64,000 nt of DNA, taken from assembly GCF_003589595.1 (NCBI RefSeq), contig NW_020654080.1:9678735-9742734 (forward strand), given 5' to 3'. The position numbers and the translations under genes are program-made. Of the stretch, positions 45,285 through 56,503 are shown piece after piece. The notes beneath the pieces were generated by a model. That model worked only from the letters and a program-made list of their open reading frames with translations. It had not been told where the DNA came from and searched no databases. How positions within the stretch are numbered: the first letter of the stretch is position 1; every line of letters begins with the position of its first letter. This DNA is from Hyposmocoma kahamanoa (Eukaryota; Arthropoda; Insecta; Lepidoptera; Cosmopterigidae).

Positions 45285-45392
45285 AAAACCGCCTATTCTA
45301 CATTAACTTTATCTGATGTACTCATATTTTTGTGTTGTGCTTGTATTTTTTAATCTGCACTATGAAGAACTTTCCATTCATTCATTCAAACA
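45285..45392 (+). repeat. 3' end of the (ATTC)n-tailed non-LTR family
   Basis: Diverged copy of 36866-36981: 'ccgcctattctacattaact', 'ttgtgcttgtattttttaat', 'cactatgaagaactttcc' and a short (ATTC)n tail at 45377-45389. Confidence 0.55.
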
Positions 45393-47590
45393 AGGAAATT
45401 GATACAAGGTGAACCAAATAACTGTTTAAAATTCTTTTGTTTCAAGCGCTATTTTTAATGCCAGACAACGTTTTAATGGTGATTTAACGTATTAGCTAAA
45501 CTCGTATTATAAAGAAAATTATTTTAGAATTTAAAATTTACTAAAGACATTTAACGTATCAGATACCAGAAGACGAAAAAAACTTTTGACATGAGACAGA
45601 AACATACAGGTACCATTTGGATGGTAATGTAACGTAGAGACCGATTACCATAATAAAGGAAATCGATCAACGTAAATGTCTCCCGATCAACCGTCGGTCG
45701 TGAGCCCAGCCCCTCTTGATTTTATTTTAGTTATCTTCCATATTTGTTGAAAGGCATCAATAAAGTTCACAAGACGTGGATTTCTATTTCTAAACATAAA
45801 GAAGTTATGATGACGAGAATTGTACGACCTATTTCTTCTTTTACTGTCTTATTACATCCAAATGCAGTAGAAAACAGATTGATTGTCTACACATATTTTG
45901 AAAAAACCCAACGTACGAAAAGCTTTGATCAGCAATTTCATAGCATAATTTTCACAAACAAAAATTATTCACAACTTATTTTTATTTTCATGATATATCA
46001 CCGACATGGAAATGCATTAGTACATCACTATAACCTTTACTGACAACATGTAACAAGACGTGATGTGTGCCAGTCATCTGGATATCACCTCTACATGACT
46101 GTACATTACGCTCTACATAGCTACGGTTTCAAATTCCGCTACGATTTTCAAATTCTGCTACGAGAATTTTATTCTTCTATCTTAGGAATAAAGTCGATTT
46201 GCGTTTTTTCTTTTGACAACAAAGTACAGTAAATCTGATTAAAATGCTTCATAAAGATTACAATGTTTTCAGATACAGTCATCTTAAAAATCACTGAACA
46301 TTAAAAGTATTTCTTACCTTTATTATAAATAAGTAAAATAAAACGAAGCAAACAAACACCGGTAAAATACACGGACAGATATTCATTATTTATCAAGCGT
46401 TCATGTATATGTTTATAACTTTTTAACATTGATGATCAGGACCTTGAAGCACCTTTATGAATTGACTTTCTCTGAAGCCTAAAACCTATCTAATTTCCAC
46501 ACTTCGCTCTCTATTTATACTCTAACAGATATCTTGAATTAAATGCAATCAAGAACGCATAAAACTCGACAGTTTGGACTAAGGATGCTTGTCGTTTAAG
46601 AATCATACTTGACGTGATGTTGGCCCCCATCTACAACATAAAAAAAAATATGTTAGAAACACTAAAAATAATTCATGAAGTAGGTACTGTTCAGATCATA
46701 TAGATTACTGTAGATGCTTCTATTGTCGCTATAAATCTCTGCATTTAACTGCCAGACATTCTTTATTATTATAAAGAATGTCTGGCCGTGTCCATGAACC
46801 TGTTTTTCAAATCCCAATACAAAGTCATGTTCGGATTGTCATCGTCACACAAAAGGAAATTCAGAGGAAAACTATTTAAAACTCATAACATTCTTTTAAT
46901 AGTTACCTATCAGAAGTCCGAAATAGCATTTTCCAGAAATAACGGTTGCTCGAATTTTCATAACCTTGAAAGTAATTTCGAGAGAAAAATGCTTTTTTCT
47001 TTTAAACCTAGCTTAACGTAACCTAACCGAACCTAATCGTGTCTTGGCGATAAACATCCAACATATCCTGAAAGAACAACGGTTTCGTTATAATTCTGTT
47101 TTCGGGATAATGAAAATTCGAACAAACGTTATTTCGGAAAAAATAAATTCGAGATTGTGATAGATTACCTCTTTCAATAGCATCAATAGTTAATTCAATG
47201 GATATGTATTAATAATTCGCACCCTTCGTATAACATGACCACATTTGCGAAATGATATTTTTTTAAGCAGAGAGTTAAAATATTCTACCCACGAAAATAG
47301 GAGTGTTAAATTTTCACACATACTTAATTTGTTTCACTTAGTTCATATCATTTTTATGATTTACATTTGATAAAAACAGTTTTGGAGTATAATGACATAC
47401 GGCTTTATGGGGTATATATATATATATATATATTTCATTAATTCTACATGTATCATTTCATGGTACCTATCTCCACTTTTATCATTTTCCTAGGAATATC
47501 AAATTTCCGTACTCACTCGAAGCCTTTTCTAGTTGATTATGTGAGACACGTTGGGCTATCTTCACAAAGTTTGCACTAGATACCGTCAAG
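45393..47590. other. AT-rich non-coding stretch up to the assembly gap
   Basis: A perfect 16-bp stem hairpin lies at 46751-46786 and a (TA)n run at 47413-47431. The 99-codon frame at 45744 lacks any recognised domain. Confidence 0.35.
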
Positions 47591-47600
47591 NNNNNNNNNN
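47591..47600. other. Assembly gap (10 N) with duplicated flanks
   Basis: The 47 bases before the gap (47544-47590) are repeated exactly after it (47601-47647), starting 'agacacgttgggctatcttc'. Ten Ns is a placeholder length. Most simply, two contig ends overlap here and were not merged. Confidence 0.9.
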
Positions 47601-47854
47601 AGACACGTTGGGCTATCTTCACAAAGTTTGCACTAGATACCGTCAAGTTTTACCGCAAAATAGTCGGGATTTTCCCGCTTTATGAGCTTACTCTTTTTCT
47701 TGAGAAATGAAGAAATTTTAATATTCTTTAAGGCTTTACATAATATTAAAATTCCTCGTTTCTCAATACTGGTTTAATTTAAACTGTAGTGAGATTATAT
47801 AAAGTTGCATATTTGTTTGTAATAATAGTAACATAAAAATTGTTTCATCACTTT

Positions 47855-48000
47855 GAGTGAACCCTGAAACCTTACATCGCGGGTGCTATGGACACGCAAG
47901 TAGACAACCACAAATTACACCCAAAACTCGCGACAGAAATAAGTGTGCCTACACAAATATTACTCCCGGTAACCGTTCGGCCACAGAGGCAGTTCAGATT
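47855..48000 (-). mobile_element. SINE family A (copy A7)
   Basis: Minus-strand body ('cgcgggtgctatggacac', 'acaaccacaaattacaccca') and a partial head ('ggtaaccgttcggccacaga'). The B-box region is deleted. Confidence 0.7.
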
Positions 48001-48439
48001 CAGAAGGTTCAGAAGGTTTCCCTTGGAATTAAAATAAATGGGACTTTATTCATCAAACATACACAGAAAATCATATGACACATTACTAATAAACTATGAG
48101 CTATTCTGATTTCTATTTCTATAATTTTAGAATTAATACAAGGTATGATTTCCGTTTTTTAACGATCTATTTTACTAAGATCGATATTGTGTATTGTGTT
48201 AGTTACTTTTATATGGAACGTTTTATAATAATAGCATCTTTCCTTTATATCATTTTATTAGTTACAATTTCTTTCCTCTTAACATTTCTTACAATAAATC
48301 TTGTGGACCGAGCCTTCTGCATTCTCATTTCGCTAAGGCTCTGCAACCTCTTATAACTTTCAATTACGTCTAATAATATCCATAAGAACATAAACGTACA
48401 CGTATATGTTTCATCTACTACCAGAGTTAGAGATTAAAG

Positions 48440-48815
48440 GCGGATTTATATTTGTCTGACGTATCGTGTCGTGATGCGCTCTGACATGATGGTTAGCGTT
48501 CACATCTATATTTAGTGCTCTGACGCCTTTTGACGATATTTTGGAACAATAACGTCGTTGCTTTCGGAGAGTTCATACGTTTCCCAATGTCTGACGCGTC
48601 GTAACACAGTACTGGTGCGTGCACACTTCTCTGATCTGTCGTGACGCAGCTGCTCCTAACCCGTCCTGACGCAAATCGAGATCGCTTCTAATGTGACACA
48701 ACACAAGCCGTCACGTTAGATTGCAACACTAATATAAATCTAATCATATTAAATGTATGAAACCGATACCATTCTGACGCGTCACTACACGACACGTCAG
48801 ACAAACGTAGAAACG
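48440..48815. repeat. Inverted-repeat element with repeated TCTGACG words
   Basis: The left arm 48451-48478 (TTTGTCTGACGTATCGTGTC, then GTGATGCG) pairs with the right arm 48777-48804 (opposite strand TTTGTCTGACGTGTCGTGTA, then GTGACGCG). The words 'tgacgcgtcgt' and 'tcgtgacgca' recur inside. No transposase frame. The target duplication was not resolved. Confidence 0.55.
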
Positions 48816-48835
48816 TTTTGAAAAGTATTTATGTT

Positions 48836-49073
48836 GACCGCCGTGGCCGAGTGGCTTCAACACCGATTTTCATGGTGTCGCCATCTCTGAGGTTCCGGGT
48901 TCGATCCCCGACCGAGTCATTGTAGAAAAAATATACTTTTCTATATTTTGTTGGGTCTGGGTGTTTGTGGTACCGTCGTTGTTTCCAATTTTCATAACAC
49001 CAAAGCTTTAGTTATTTACTTTACGATCATAGCAACGTAAGTGATGTTGTCTAATATTTATGTTTATTTATTT
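48836..49073 (+). mobile_element. SINE family C (copy C3), reference copy
   Basis: A box TGGCCGAGTGG and B box GGTTCGATCCC at tRNA-like spacing, resembling a tRNA with an extended region between them. The body follows ('ttgggtctgggtgtttgtgg', 'attttcataacaccaaagc', 'gtgatgttgtctaatattta') and an AT-rich end. It is not a tRNA gene, because no acceptor stem can be closed. Confidence 0.75.
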
Positions 49074-49075
49074 CA

Positions 49076-49859
49076 CAATTTTTCACGTCTTCATTTTCTT
49101 TTTACATGAATAACCGCTTTAAATAAGTGAATTGGCAAAATGGCAGCTTTTGACTACAGTAGCCAACACTTAACTGTTTTCCAAATAAATACTTATAATA
49201 CAGCGATGTATCCAATCGGCAAACTTTTTTCATCGAAACGAAGCCAGATAACGAGGTCGGCTTGGCAGACTGGACGGCGCCTGAGATATCGACTTGAACG
49301 AACAGCTGATGCTGTTTGCCACATCTTTTAGTAGCAAGTTAGCTCGCGAACCGACGGGATATGCGTGCTACGATTTTTGTGATTGCAGTGTCAGTTCATT
49401 TTCTGGTGATTGATTATGGTGTGTGATTTTCAATATGAGCAAAAATTACCACGGCGACCTTCGAATTTTTAGCATATGAATCTCTTGTCTTTCCTCGTCA
49501 TAAAGAACTATATATTTACCGTCCATTCACCCCATATTATCTAGCTTTATTAGCATATTTCTCATACCGTAAAAAGTGCCTTGACTTCTGTCTCTAAATA
49601 AGGAAAAGCTATTGATTGTAGAAACTTAGCTCTTCACAACCCGGTTTTTAAAGATAATAGGCCTAATGGACATGTTGCAGTCAAGTCGTTTAGTAAGTCA
49701 TTGAACTAATAGCCTAGACATCTCACTCAACGGCTCCATTTGTAGCTTAACTTAGGTTCGGGTGTTTAATTAAATATCTTGTCAAATCGCATAGCGCGTT
49801 GATGTTAAATAATTTGTCTAATCATAATTTCAGTACAGAGTACTAAAAAAACCAAACTC
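49076..49859. other. Non-coding stretch, slightly GC-richer at 49200-49380
   Basis: A 63-codon frame (RSQITRSAWQTGRRLRYRLE) has no recognised domain. No gene is supported. Confidence 0.3.
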
Positions 49860-50120
49860 AACAGTTCGTGGCATCAGTTTGCCAAGTTTTATTGAAACCG
49901 GTTACTGGAAAATGCACAAAAACGGTTTCATCTCCTAGTTTGCCACCCTTAGAGGTGTAATATTTTCTTCAAATTTAAATGGGACCAACAATGTGGTACC
50001 TTCTTTCTAACAAAAAAGAATCGTTAAAATCGGTTCAATTGGTCCACAAATTATCGCGTAACATACATACAAAAAAATACAGCCGAATTGAGAATTTCCT
50101 CATTTTTTGAAGTTGGTTAA
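49860..50120 (+). repeat. Dispersed repeat, copy 2 (partner at 39930)
   Basis: The uninterrupted copy includes 'acatacatacaaaaaaatac' and ends 'gaattgagaatttcctcatt' then 'gaagttggttaa'. I recognise these closing words as common in Lepidoptera repeats but cannot name the family. Confidence 0.65.
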
Positions 50121-50147
50121 AAATGCGAAAACAACTATTTAGCTTTA

Positions 50148-50380
50148 TAGTGCATTTGTTTAGGTACTTAACTAAATGTAAACAATCTTGATACATCCTT
50201 TATTAAAACATATGCTTTACAAATCCATAGGTATAAAAGTAGGCATGCAATTTCATACGAAGCTAAGTATTTGTATTTTGTGTTTGAAGGTAAGTAAAAA
50301 TCATTTTATAAATGTACATTTCATCAACTAGACATCTCAAGATTGTTTACATTTAGTTAAGTACCTAAATAAATGGACTA
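50148..50380. mobile_element. MITE with 44-bp terminal inverted repeats, TSD TA
   Basis: Arms 50148-50191 and 50337-50380 are inverted copies with two mismatches (core 'aggtacttaactaaatgta'). TA flanks both sides (50146-50147 and 50381-50382). The 145-base interior has no frame. Size, long TIR and TA fit a Tc1/mariner-type MITE. Confidence 0.75.
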
Positions 50381-50865
50381 TAGATCTTATTTGCCACAAA
50401 ATTCAATGGCATATGTCCCCAAGGACACAATAGTAGTGGTAGTGCTATAGGTACTGTAGCGAAGGCTGGATAGATTATATTATTATTTCATATTTAGAAC
50501 TGTAAAAAATAAGAGGGTGGTTTTCGACTTAGAACTTGATAAAAAAGAGGGTGGTTGCTAAAGGAACATCGGGGGGTTCTGGACGGGTCTTCTAACTGAA
50601 CGCTCACAATAAATCTTCAAATATTATTCCTTGTTTAATATTAATTATTCCTCGTATTCTATATATATAAATATTATTCCTCGTTTAATATTAAATAGTA
50701 CCTCTCACTAGACTGTGGCCAAGGCTACGTTCCCACACTATTGTCACTGACTTTAAAAGCTCAAGCTTTAAATCAAGATTTCATAAAAATTCTTTACCTT
50801 ACCATTTTAATGACCACATATGATTCGCCAGGCCAACTGGCAGTTGACCATTTTTTCGCCTTTCT

Positions 50866-51105
50866 AAAGCAGTTGCAGTGCCACACAGAGCTCTTAATCG
50901 CCAAAATGTAACGCACTGCCACTGCGCCCTTCACTCCAAGACGTAAGTTGTACCAAGTCCGATATACCTGTAATTTCACCAGTTCTTTTACCTTTTAAAA
51001 TCGGAACGTAGTAATACTCACATTACTGCTTGGTGGCAGAAATAGATAAAGTGACAGTACTTGCTTGGATGAACTCTTTCATAAGAAGCTCTACTCTACT
51101 ATTAC
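50866..51105 (-). mobile_element. Family B copy B18
   Basis: Minus strand, diverged, 3' poly(A) part missing. The 5' end 'agaagctctactctactatt' is present. Confidence 0.75.
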
Positions 51106-52030
51106 TATACTATCTGGACAACAGGGATGGTGCTGTACGTACACCTGGGGTCACTCACCAAATGTACTAGCCTTTTGAGCACCGGATGAAGTATGTGTAA
51201 ACGGTTTGATCCAGGGTCAAGACCCGACTGATAAGGTCCTTGTGCAAATTTGCTTGTACAGGTAATAGTGCCCTTCCCGTATAACCAAGAGGGGCCATAT
51301 CTCTCTATATATATAGGGAGATGTGACGTACGTTAAATAGCTGTGTTTAATGATTACCTGAATGAACCATTTGGTTGTGACGGACAACAAAGACATTTCG
51401 ACGTCTACGCGTTTTAACATTCTTTTACCAGCTTCTTGAAATAGACTTCTTTGAATATCTTCGAATAGTTTTATACATTTTGCAACCAGTCCCAGTCACC
51501 GTATCTACCAGCGTTTTTTTTTCTTTTGAATCATTTTCATAAATGTTTTGTTAAATTGGATTAAATTTGGATGAATGGTCGTAAATAAAATAAAACTGTG
51601 AGGAATGAACTCACTGCAGCAATATAATTATGTTAAGAAGGTTAATTTTGAATAAATATAATATTGCATTTACGACGTATTGTGTCATACATAATTTGAA
51701 TAAAAATATGGAGTTCTTAATTTTTTTACGATTGTTACGATTACGATTAAAAATATTTTTCGAATCTCATTCACATATAAGTATTTGTTTTTTCAAATAA
51801 GCCGACTTTTTGGGCGCTTCATAGTTTGAAAAACAAAATTTATACACAATTCAGATCCGAAAACTTTGTTTCGTGTCCAGTTTTATAAATATGTATTTGT
51901 AGTTACTATCTACAACGGGACCAACCAACTCGTAGGTCTATTGGAAATATTTTCGCTCGTAATTGTAATGTTTCGTAGTTTGATGTTAATTCAAATAGAG
52001 GAATGGTATTGGTAACATTAGATCTCCGAG
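51106..52030. other. AT-rich non-coding stretch
   Basis: No supported feature. Confidence 0.35.
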
Positions 52031-52032
52031 AG

Positions 52033-52102
52033 AGGACAGGCGTGTCGCTTAGTACCAGGCGCACGACTTATTCGTCCCGTCACTTGGTATTATTAAAAAA
52101 AA
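52033..52102 (+). mobile_element. Family B 3' terminal fragment (B19)
   Basis: Last 70 bases of the family ('gacaggcgtgtcgcttagta' to 'gtattattaaaaaaa'); strongly 5'-truncated. Confidence 0.75.
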
Positions 52103-52214
52103 TTAAATCTTGTCTACAAAATATTATATAAATTAATTGACAGTCATCCGTGACCCCTGAGACTTGTACAAAGCCAGAAACCAACCAACGCGATATTTTA
52201 TATAAAGTTTGATT

Positions 52215-52790
52215 ATTGACTTCTTAGGTTTTCGCGATTGTTACACAGAGGCCATTGAAATTTAAAAAACATCCTAATTTCAACAGGGAAAACGGTCTCT
52301 CCGTACTACTAGTTTGGGATCCAGTATTTCCTGTGATGAAAAATCCCAAACAGATATAAGATTGCATTACTTATTAATAAGTTTTAAATTTATGTAATTT
52401 CATTTTTAATTAATAATAAATTTATATTTATATATTTAATAAATAAAATATTTTGTAAAACGCAAGTAGCGTAAATTGAAATTTCCTACGGGAAATTAAA
52501 AATAAAGTATTTAATTAATAACTTGTAATTATAGTGAAAAATAAGGTTATTTGCATTAATTTTAGACGTAACTGTAAGTCTAGCCCGATAGGCCGCGACT
52601 TGCATGACAGCGACAGCGCGAGATACTTTTATGCGAAAATAACAGTATATCGCACATTATGTCGCTCTCGCGCAAGTCCCGCCCTGTCGTGCTAGCCCTA
52701 CTGGTTGATGACTTTACCATCTCATTCAGCCGTGACAATGGGATTTTTAAAGGGCCCGGAACTTTGCTTTGTTTCGAAAAGTTTAATAAG
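52215..52790 (+). pseudogene. Penelope-like element 3' remnant, split by a small MITE
   Basis: Bases 52256-52361 match the last ~35 codons of the endonuclease frame at 3223-4029 (HPNFNREDGFSV-like, then WDPVFP-like and MKNPKQ), with stops. The AT-rich UTR follows, interrupted at 52575-52700, and the terminal block resumes ('cagccgtgacaatgggattt', 'aaagggcccggaac'). A minus-sense 'ttcttaggttttcgcgattg' at 52223 abuts the left end, as if the terminal block lies inverted there. Confidence 0.7.
52575..52700. mobile_element. CWG-target inverted-repeat element, short copy
   Basis: CTG at 52572-52574 and 52701-52703. The right end on the opposite strand reads TAGGGCTAGCACGACAGGGC, then 'gggacttgcgcgagagcgac'. 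The left arm has the same theme ('ctagcccgataggccgcgac') but is diverged. It lies in the Penelope UTR, whose two halves join cleanly at 'aactg'/'ctggttga'. Confidence 0.7.
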
Positions 52791-53429
52791 TTAAAATTAA
52801 AAATAGAATACACAAACTTCGTTTGTAAATAGAGCGCGCTCACAATGAAATCCTCTTTGATCCACAAAACTCGTATACTCACGTTCACTACCTTTCGTAC
52901 TGCATCCATCATTCAATGGCGTTTCAAAACATTTATTTTTCATTGGCAATGTGATTCGTAGCGTTTATATAAATAATTCGAGAGTACGCAGTTCTTTCGT
53001 TACCTGTGTTCAATCGCTGTCAATCTTCTACCTCGTATTGTGATTTTGAATTTTGCTTTTTTAATTGCATGAACAACTCCTTGTAAATACAAGATGCTAA
53101 TAAATTTGATACAGATTCTTTTAAAGCCAATTACAATTATATTGAAGCAATACAATCACAAAATGTCTTCATATATTAAGTATTTTGAATAAATTAAGAA
53201 ACTTGTCAATTATTAACGATAAGAACACTATTAAGTGATTTTTTTTATGTCACTATTGAAATGAAAAAAATATCAATATTGGAAGTGAAACTATTTTTTT
53301 TTATTTTTCTCGTATTTCAATCTTATATACTTGTTTTTTCAAAAAAACTAGCGTCTCAAGGCCTTTACGGTTTCCTTGATCACGACTGACTGAGATGTTC
53401 CTTTTGGTTATCAACCAGTTATGCTTTTT

Positions 53430-53790
53430 TATTTATTTATTTATTTATTTGATACCCCAACAGAACATATACAATATTCAATACAATATAAAATTTAATA
53501 TCTGTCTTAATGTATATATCTCAGTAACAGGGAAACTTAGCATTCTTAATTATGACATCAGACTAACAAGTAAGGAACAGAAACTAACAAAAAAAGCAAA
53601 GCAAAGCAAAATTAGGCTGTTTTTTAATTACAATAGTCTCTCGCACTCTTTTGCGAATACTTGGGATTTATCAAACTTAATTTAATATGCAGGTATGTTC
53701 ATGACATGTTCACAGACTGCAGACTTCTTTAGTTTAGATCCAAAAAAATTGTTCCATTTCCAAAGCAATACCGGAAGCCTAAAGGTGCAT
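53430..53790 (-). repeat. Possible LINE 3' UTR with (TAAA)n tail
   Basis: (TTTA)n at 53429-53450 is followed by AT-rich sequence. By analogy with 40081 this could be the tailed 3' end of a minus-strand LINE. No coding part is visible, so the call is weak. Confidence 0.3.
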
Positions 53791-54554
53791 CTACGCTTAC
53801 GAGCCGAGCACGAGCTAAGCGCGAATTCGTGTAGTGTGGACTGACTTACGAACCTCGAACGAGCGCGCGCCGAGCGTTCGGCTTATGCCCGACTGTGCTC
53901 CGCCAATTGTCGGTTTCTCGACAAACACGATCATTTTTTTTAATGATCCCCCATCTAAACAAATAATTAAGCATTTAAATATGAAAGACACTATACAACC
54001 AGTGATGTAGGTACCCCAATATCGGATATCTAGTAATGTGGATACCTAGGTATCCAACATTGAGGTAACTACCTAATTGTACAATAATCGATTACAAAAA
54101 TTTCACCCTGCGCAATTATCGCTTAAATGGTTTAGTTCTGTATTTTATCTATGCGCCTAGCTAGTAGTGTTTAACACTGTCACAAAATATAATATCACTT
54201 ACAGTACTTGAATTCAGAACGCTGTTTAACAGCGTTCTGGATTCAAGACCTCAAAAAATCGTCGAACGGAAAAATCTTAAAGAATGGACCAAACCATAGT
54301 CTAAGGGAAAAATACACTATGAATGTTGACAGCGAACTGATGGCAAAAATGGCGCAGACAATTAATAAAATATTGATAACTTACATTGACGAAATTGTTT
54401 TAGTTTTTAAATAAAGATGGTGTTGTTTAGTTTTCATTATAGCGGGGTATCCAGTATTGTGCACGTATCCCACAGACCACATAAATACTACGTGTCCAAT
54501 ATTTGGTACGTCTTCATTATTATTGTAGATGAAAATAACATTGTAAAATTTACA

Positions 54555-54695
54555 CACAGTTAACCGTGACCATGGGACCTGTAAAGGGCCTGAAACGTCG
54601 GTTTGTTTGAAAAAACAAATATACGCGATTTAAATCCGGAGTTTCATTTCCTATGTGTAACAAGCGAGAAAACCAAAGCACTCGATACTACTAAC
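54555..54695 (+). repeat. Penelope-like 3' terminal block, well preserved
   Basis: Matches 4280-4390 almost base for base: 'accgtgaccatgggacctgt', 'gcctgaaacgtcggtttgtt', 'tatacgcgatttaaatccgg'. Then 'tcatttcctatgtgtaacaa' follows. Confidence 0.75.
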
Positions 54696-54784
54696 TTAAA
54701 AAATAACCGGCAACTCCATATTTATCCGGACTTAATTTTTGCACCTTATATGTTACGTGTACGTAAAACTTCCTAATTAATGTC

Positions 54785-55015
54785 GTACCCTTGGCATAAT
54801 AACGCTACATGTGATCATACATCAAAAGTGCTTTTATCATATGAAAGTTACAAAAATAATACTAACTACATGCAACAAATTATGTATATATGAAATTTTA
54901 TCACTCTCCTATTTTATCATAAAAATCTTATCGATGAATTTCGTTCGTAGAATCTTTAAACCTCTCTCCTGAAAAGTTGTTATTTTGCAGATGTGGCCTT
55001 ATTACATCCAGGGTG
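54785..55015 (+). repeat. Dispersed repeat, copy 2 (partner at 21598)
   Basis: See 21598. It ends 'cagatgtggccttattacat' just as the other copy ends near 'gtagatgtggctatatcgca', so the shared boundary is real on both sides. Confidence 0.6.
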
Positions 55016-56056
55016 GGATGTTATATACTAAAAATAAACATCAAAAACCACCCACTTTACTTCATCGAGTAGACAGTTAACAGAACCGCAGACGTGAAGA
55101 TAATCAAGCCTCCGTACACAAGCCCAAGAAATTATTGTACTTTGTGGTTTTTGTATAGCTCTATTTCGCACTCCCGAGTGTTGTAAAGCTATTAAATTTC
55201 GAAGTAATTAACTGTTCTCAGTTCAACTACAGGAAAATTAGTTCATAGGCCTTTAATATTACAATTCTAATTACCTAAGTACATACTGGTACAAATGGTT
55301 TTCTCATCCCACCTCCGTTCATCTTACATGTGGTCAACTCTATAGATACCTCGCATACTCTAGCCAAATTCGACATTGAATGTTTTAATAACAAAATGCA
55401 GCCCGTGCCCAGCAACGGCAACCAATGATGGTATAGGAAAAGAACATTTTTTGTCAATGCCCATTATTTAGAGTAGGTCCACAACCTGCTCGCATAACTA
55501 GAATTTAAATAGGTAATTGACATAAATATAGTCTGTTCTAATCCATTTACAACAAAAAGGAAACAAATCTGTTTGTTAAATTCTTAAGCAATCACTCAAT
55601 AACTCGAATAAGTAACACTTTCACGTGAAGTTATATTACGTATATTTCGAAGTTCTCCACTTTTTCCAACAATATTCATTTGAATAGCATCGTAAAATCG
55701 TACCTATATGAAAAATGGTAGTTCAAAAGTGAGGTTATTTTTCATATATACTTTTATGACTTGTCTATGTATGTGTACGAAAAAACATTCCGTTTATTCA
55801 ATTAAAGTTTTTGTATGGTAATTTTGTTAATTTCAAATCACTTCTCCCTTCTCCCAACTTCCATCGAACAAAATTCATCACAGGCATGACTTTGAGGTTA
55901 GTATTATCAATAGCCTAATCGAATAATTTGAATGAAAATGAATATTTAAATTGTAGTAATCGTAAAATAGTCTGAAATGAAAACCCTAAAAATGCTGTAC
56001 ATAACATTACCAGCACTGCGAGAGGAGAAATTATTACTTAAATGATGAAATTAATT
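55016..56056. other. AT-rich non-coding stretch
   Basis: No supported feature. Confidence 0.35.
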
Positions 56057-56503
56057 AAATGCTACTTATTTATTTAAGTATACACGTTTTCATTTTATAT
56101 TTAAATGTCTCGGTGTGTTTTTAATATCATCATACATAATTTGAATTTTATTTTGTTACAAAGGAAAAATATACAAAGTACCAAATTGGAAAAGCGACGA
56201 TACATTGCGCTGCGATTAATATCTGGCAACTGAACAGGTCGATGACTGAACACAATAATTTGAAGTTTTAATCATTTCAATACGTCAATGGTAAGTAACA
56301 TAATATAACCAGTATGAATATACCTATAGACTAGCCCAATTCGATGTAGAATAAATGTCAACAAACATTGGTTTTGTAAGGAGAAGAAACATGCCTGCTA
56401 CATTACCTGGCGCCTTACCATGAACTCTTATTTATATACACGTTTTCATTTTATATTTAAATAAAATGAAAACGTGTATACTTAAATAAATAAGTAGCAT
56501 TTA
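56057..56503. repeat. Inverted-repeat element with a terminal 20-bp hairpin
   Basis: The left arm 56057-56107 ('aaatgctacttatttattta') is inverted at 56455-56503 with two or three mismatches. The right arm is itself the second half of a perfect 20-bp stem, 6-base loop hairpin (56435-56480). TTAA-rich flanks occur on both sides. It could be a MITE or a snap-back rearrangement. Confidence 0.55.

Noticed and set aside
48838..48920. tRNA gene
   Set aside because: A and B boxes are good but no acceptor or anticodon stems can be closed and the sequence continues into a SINE body.
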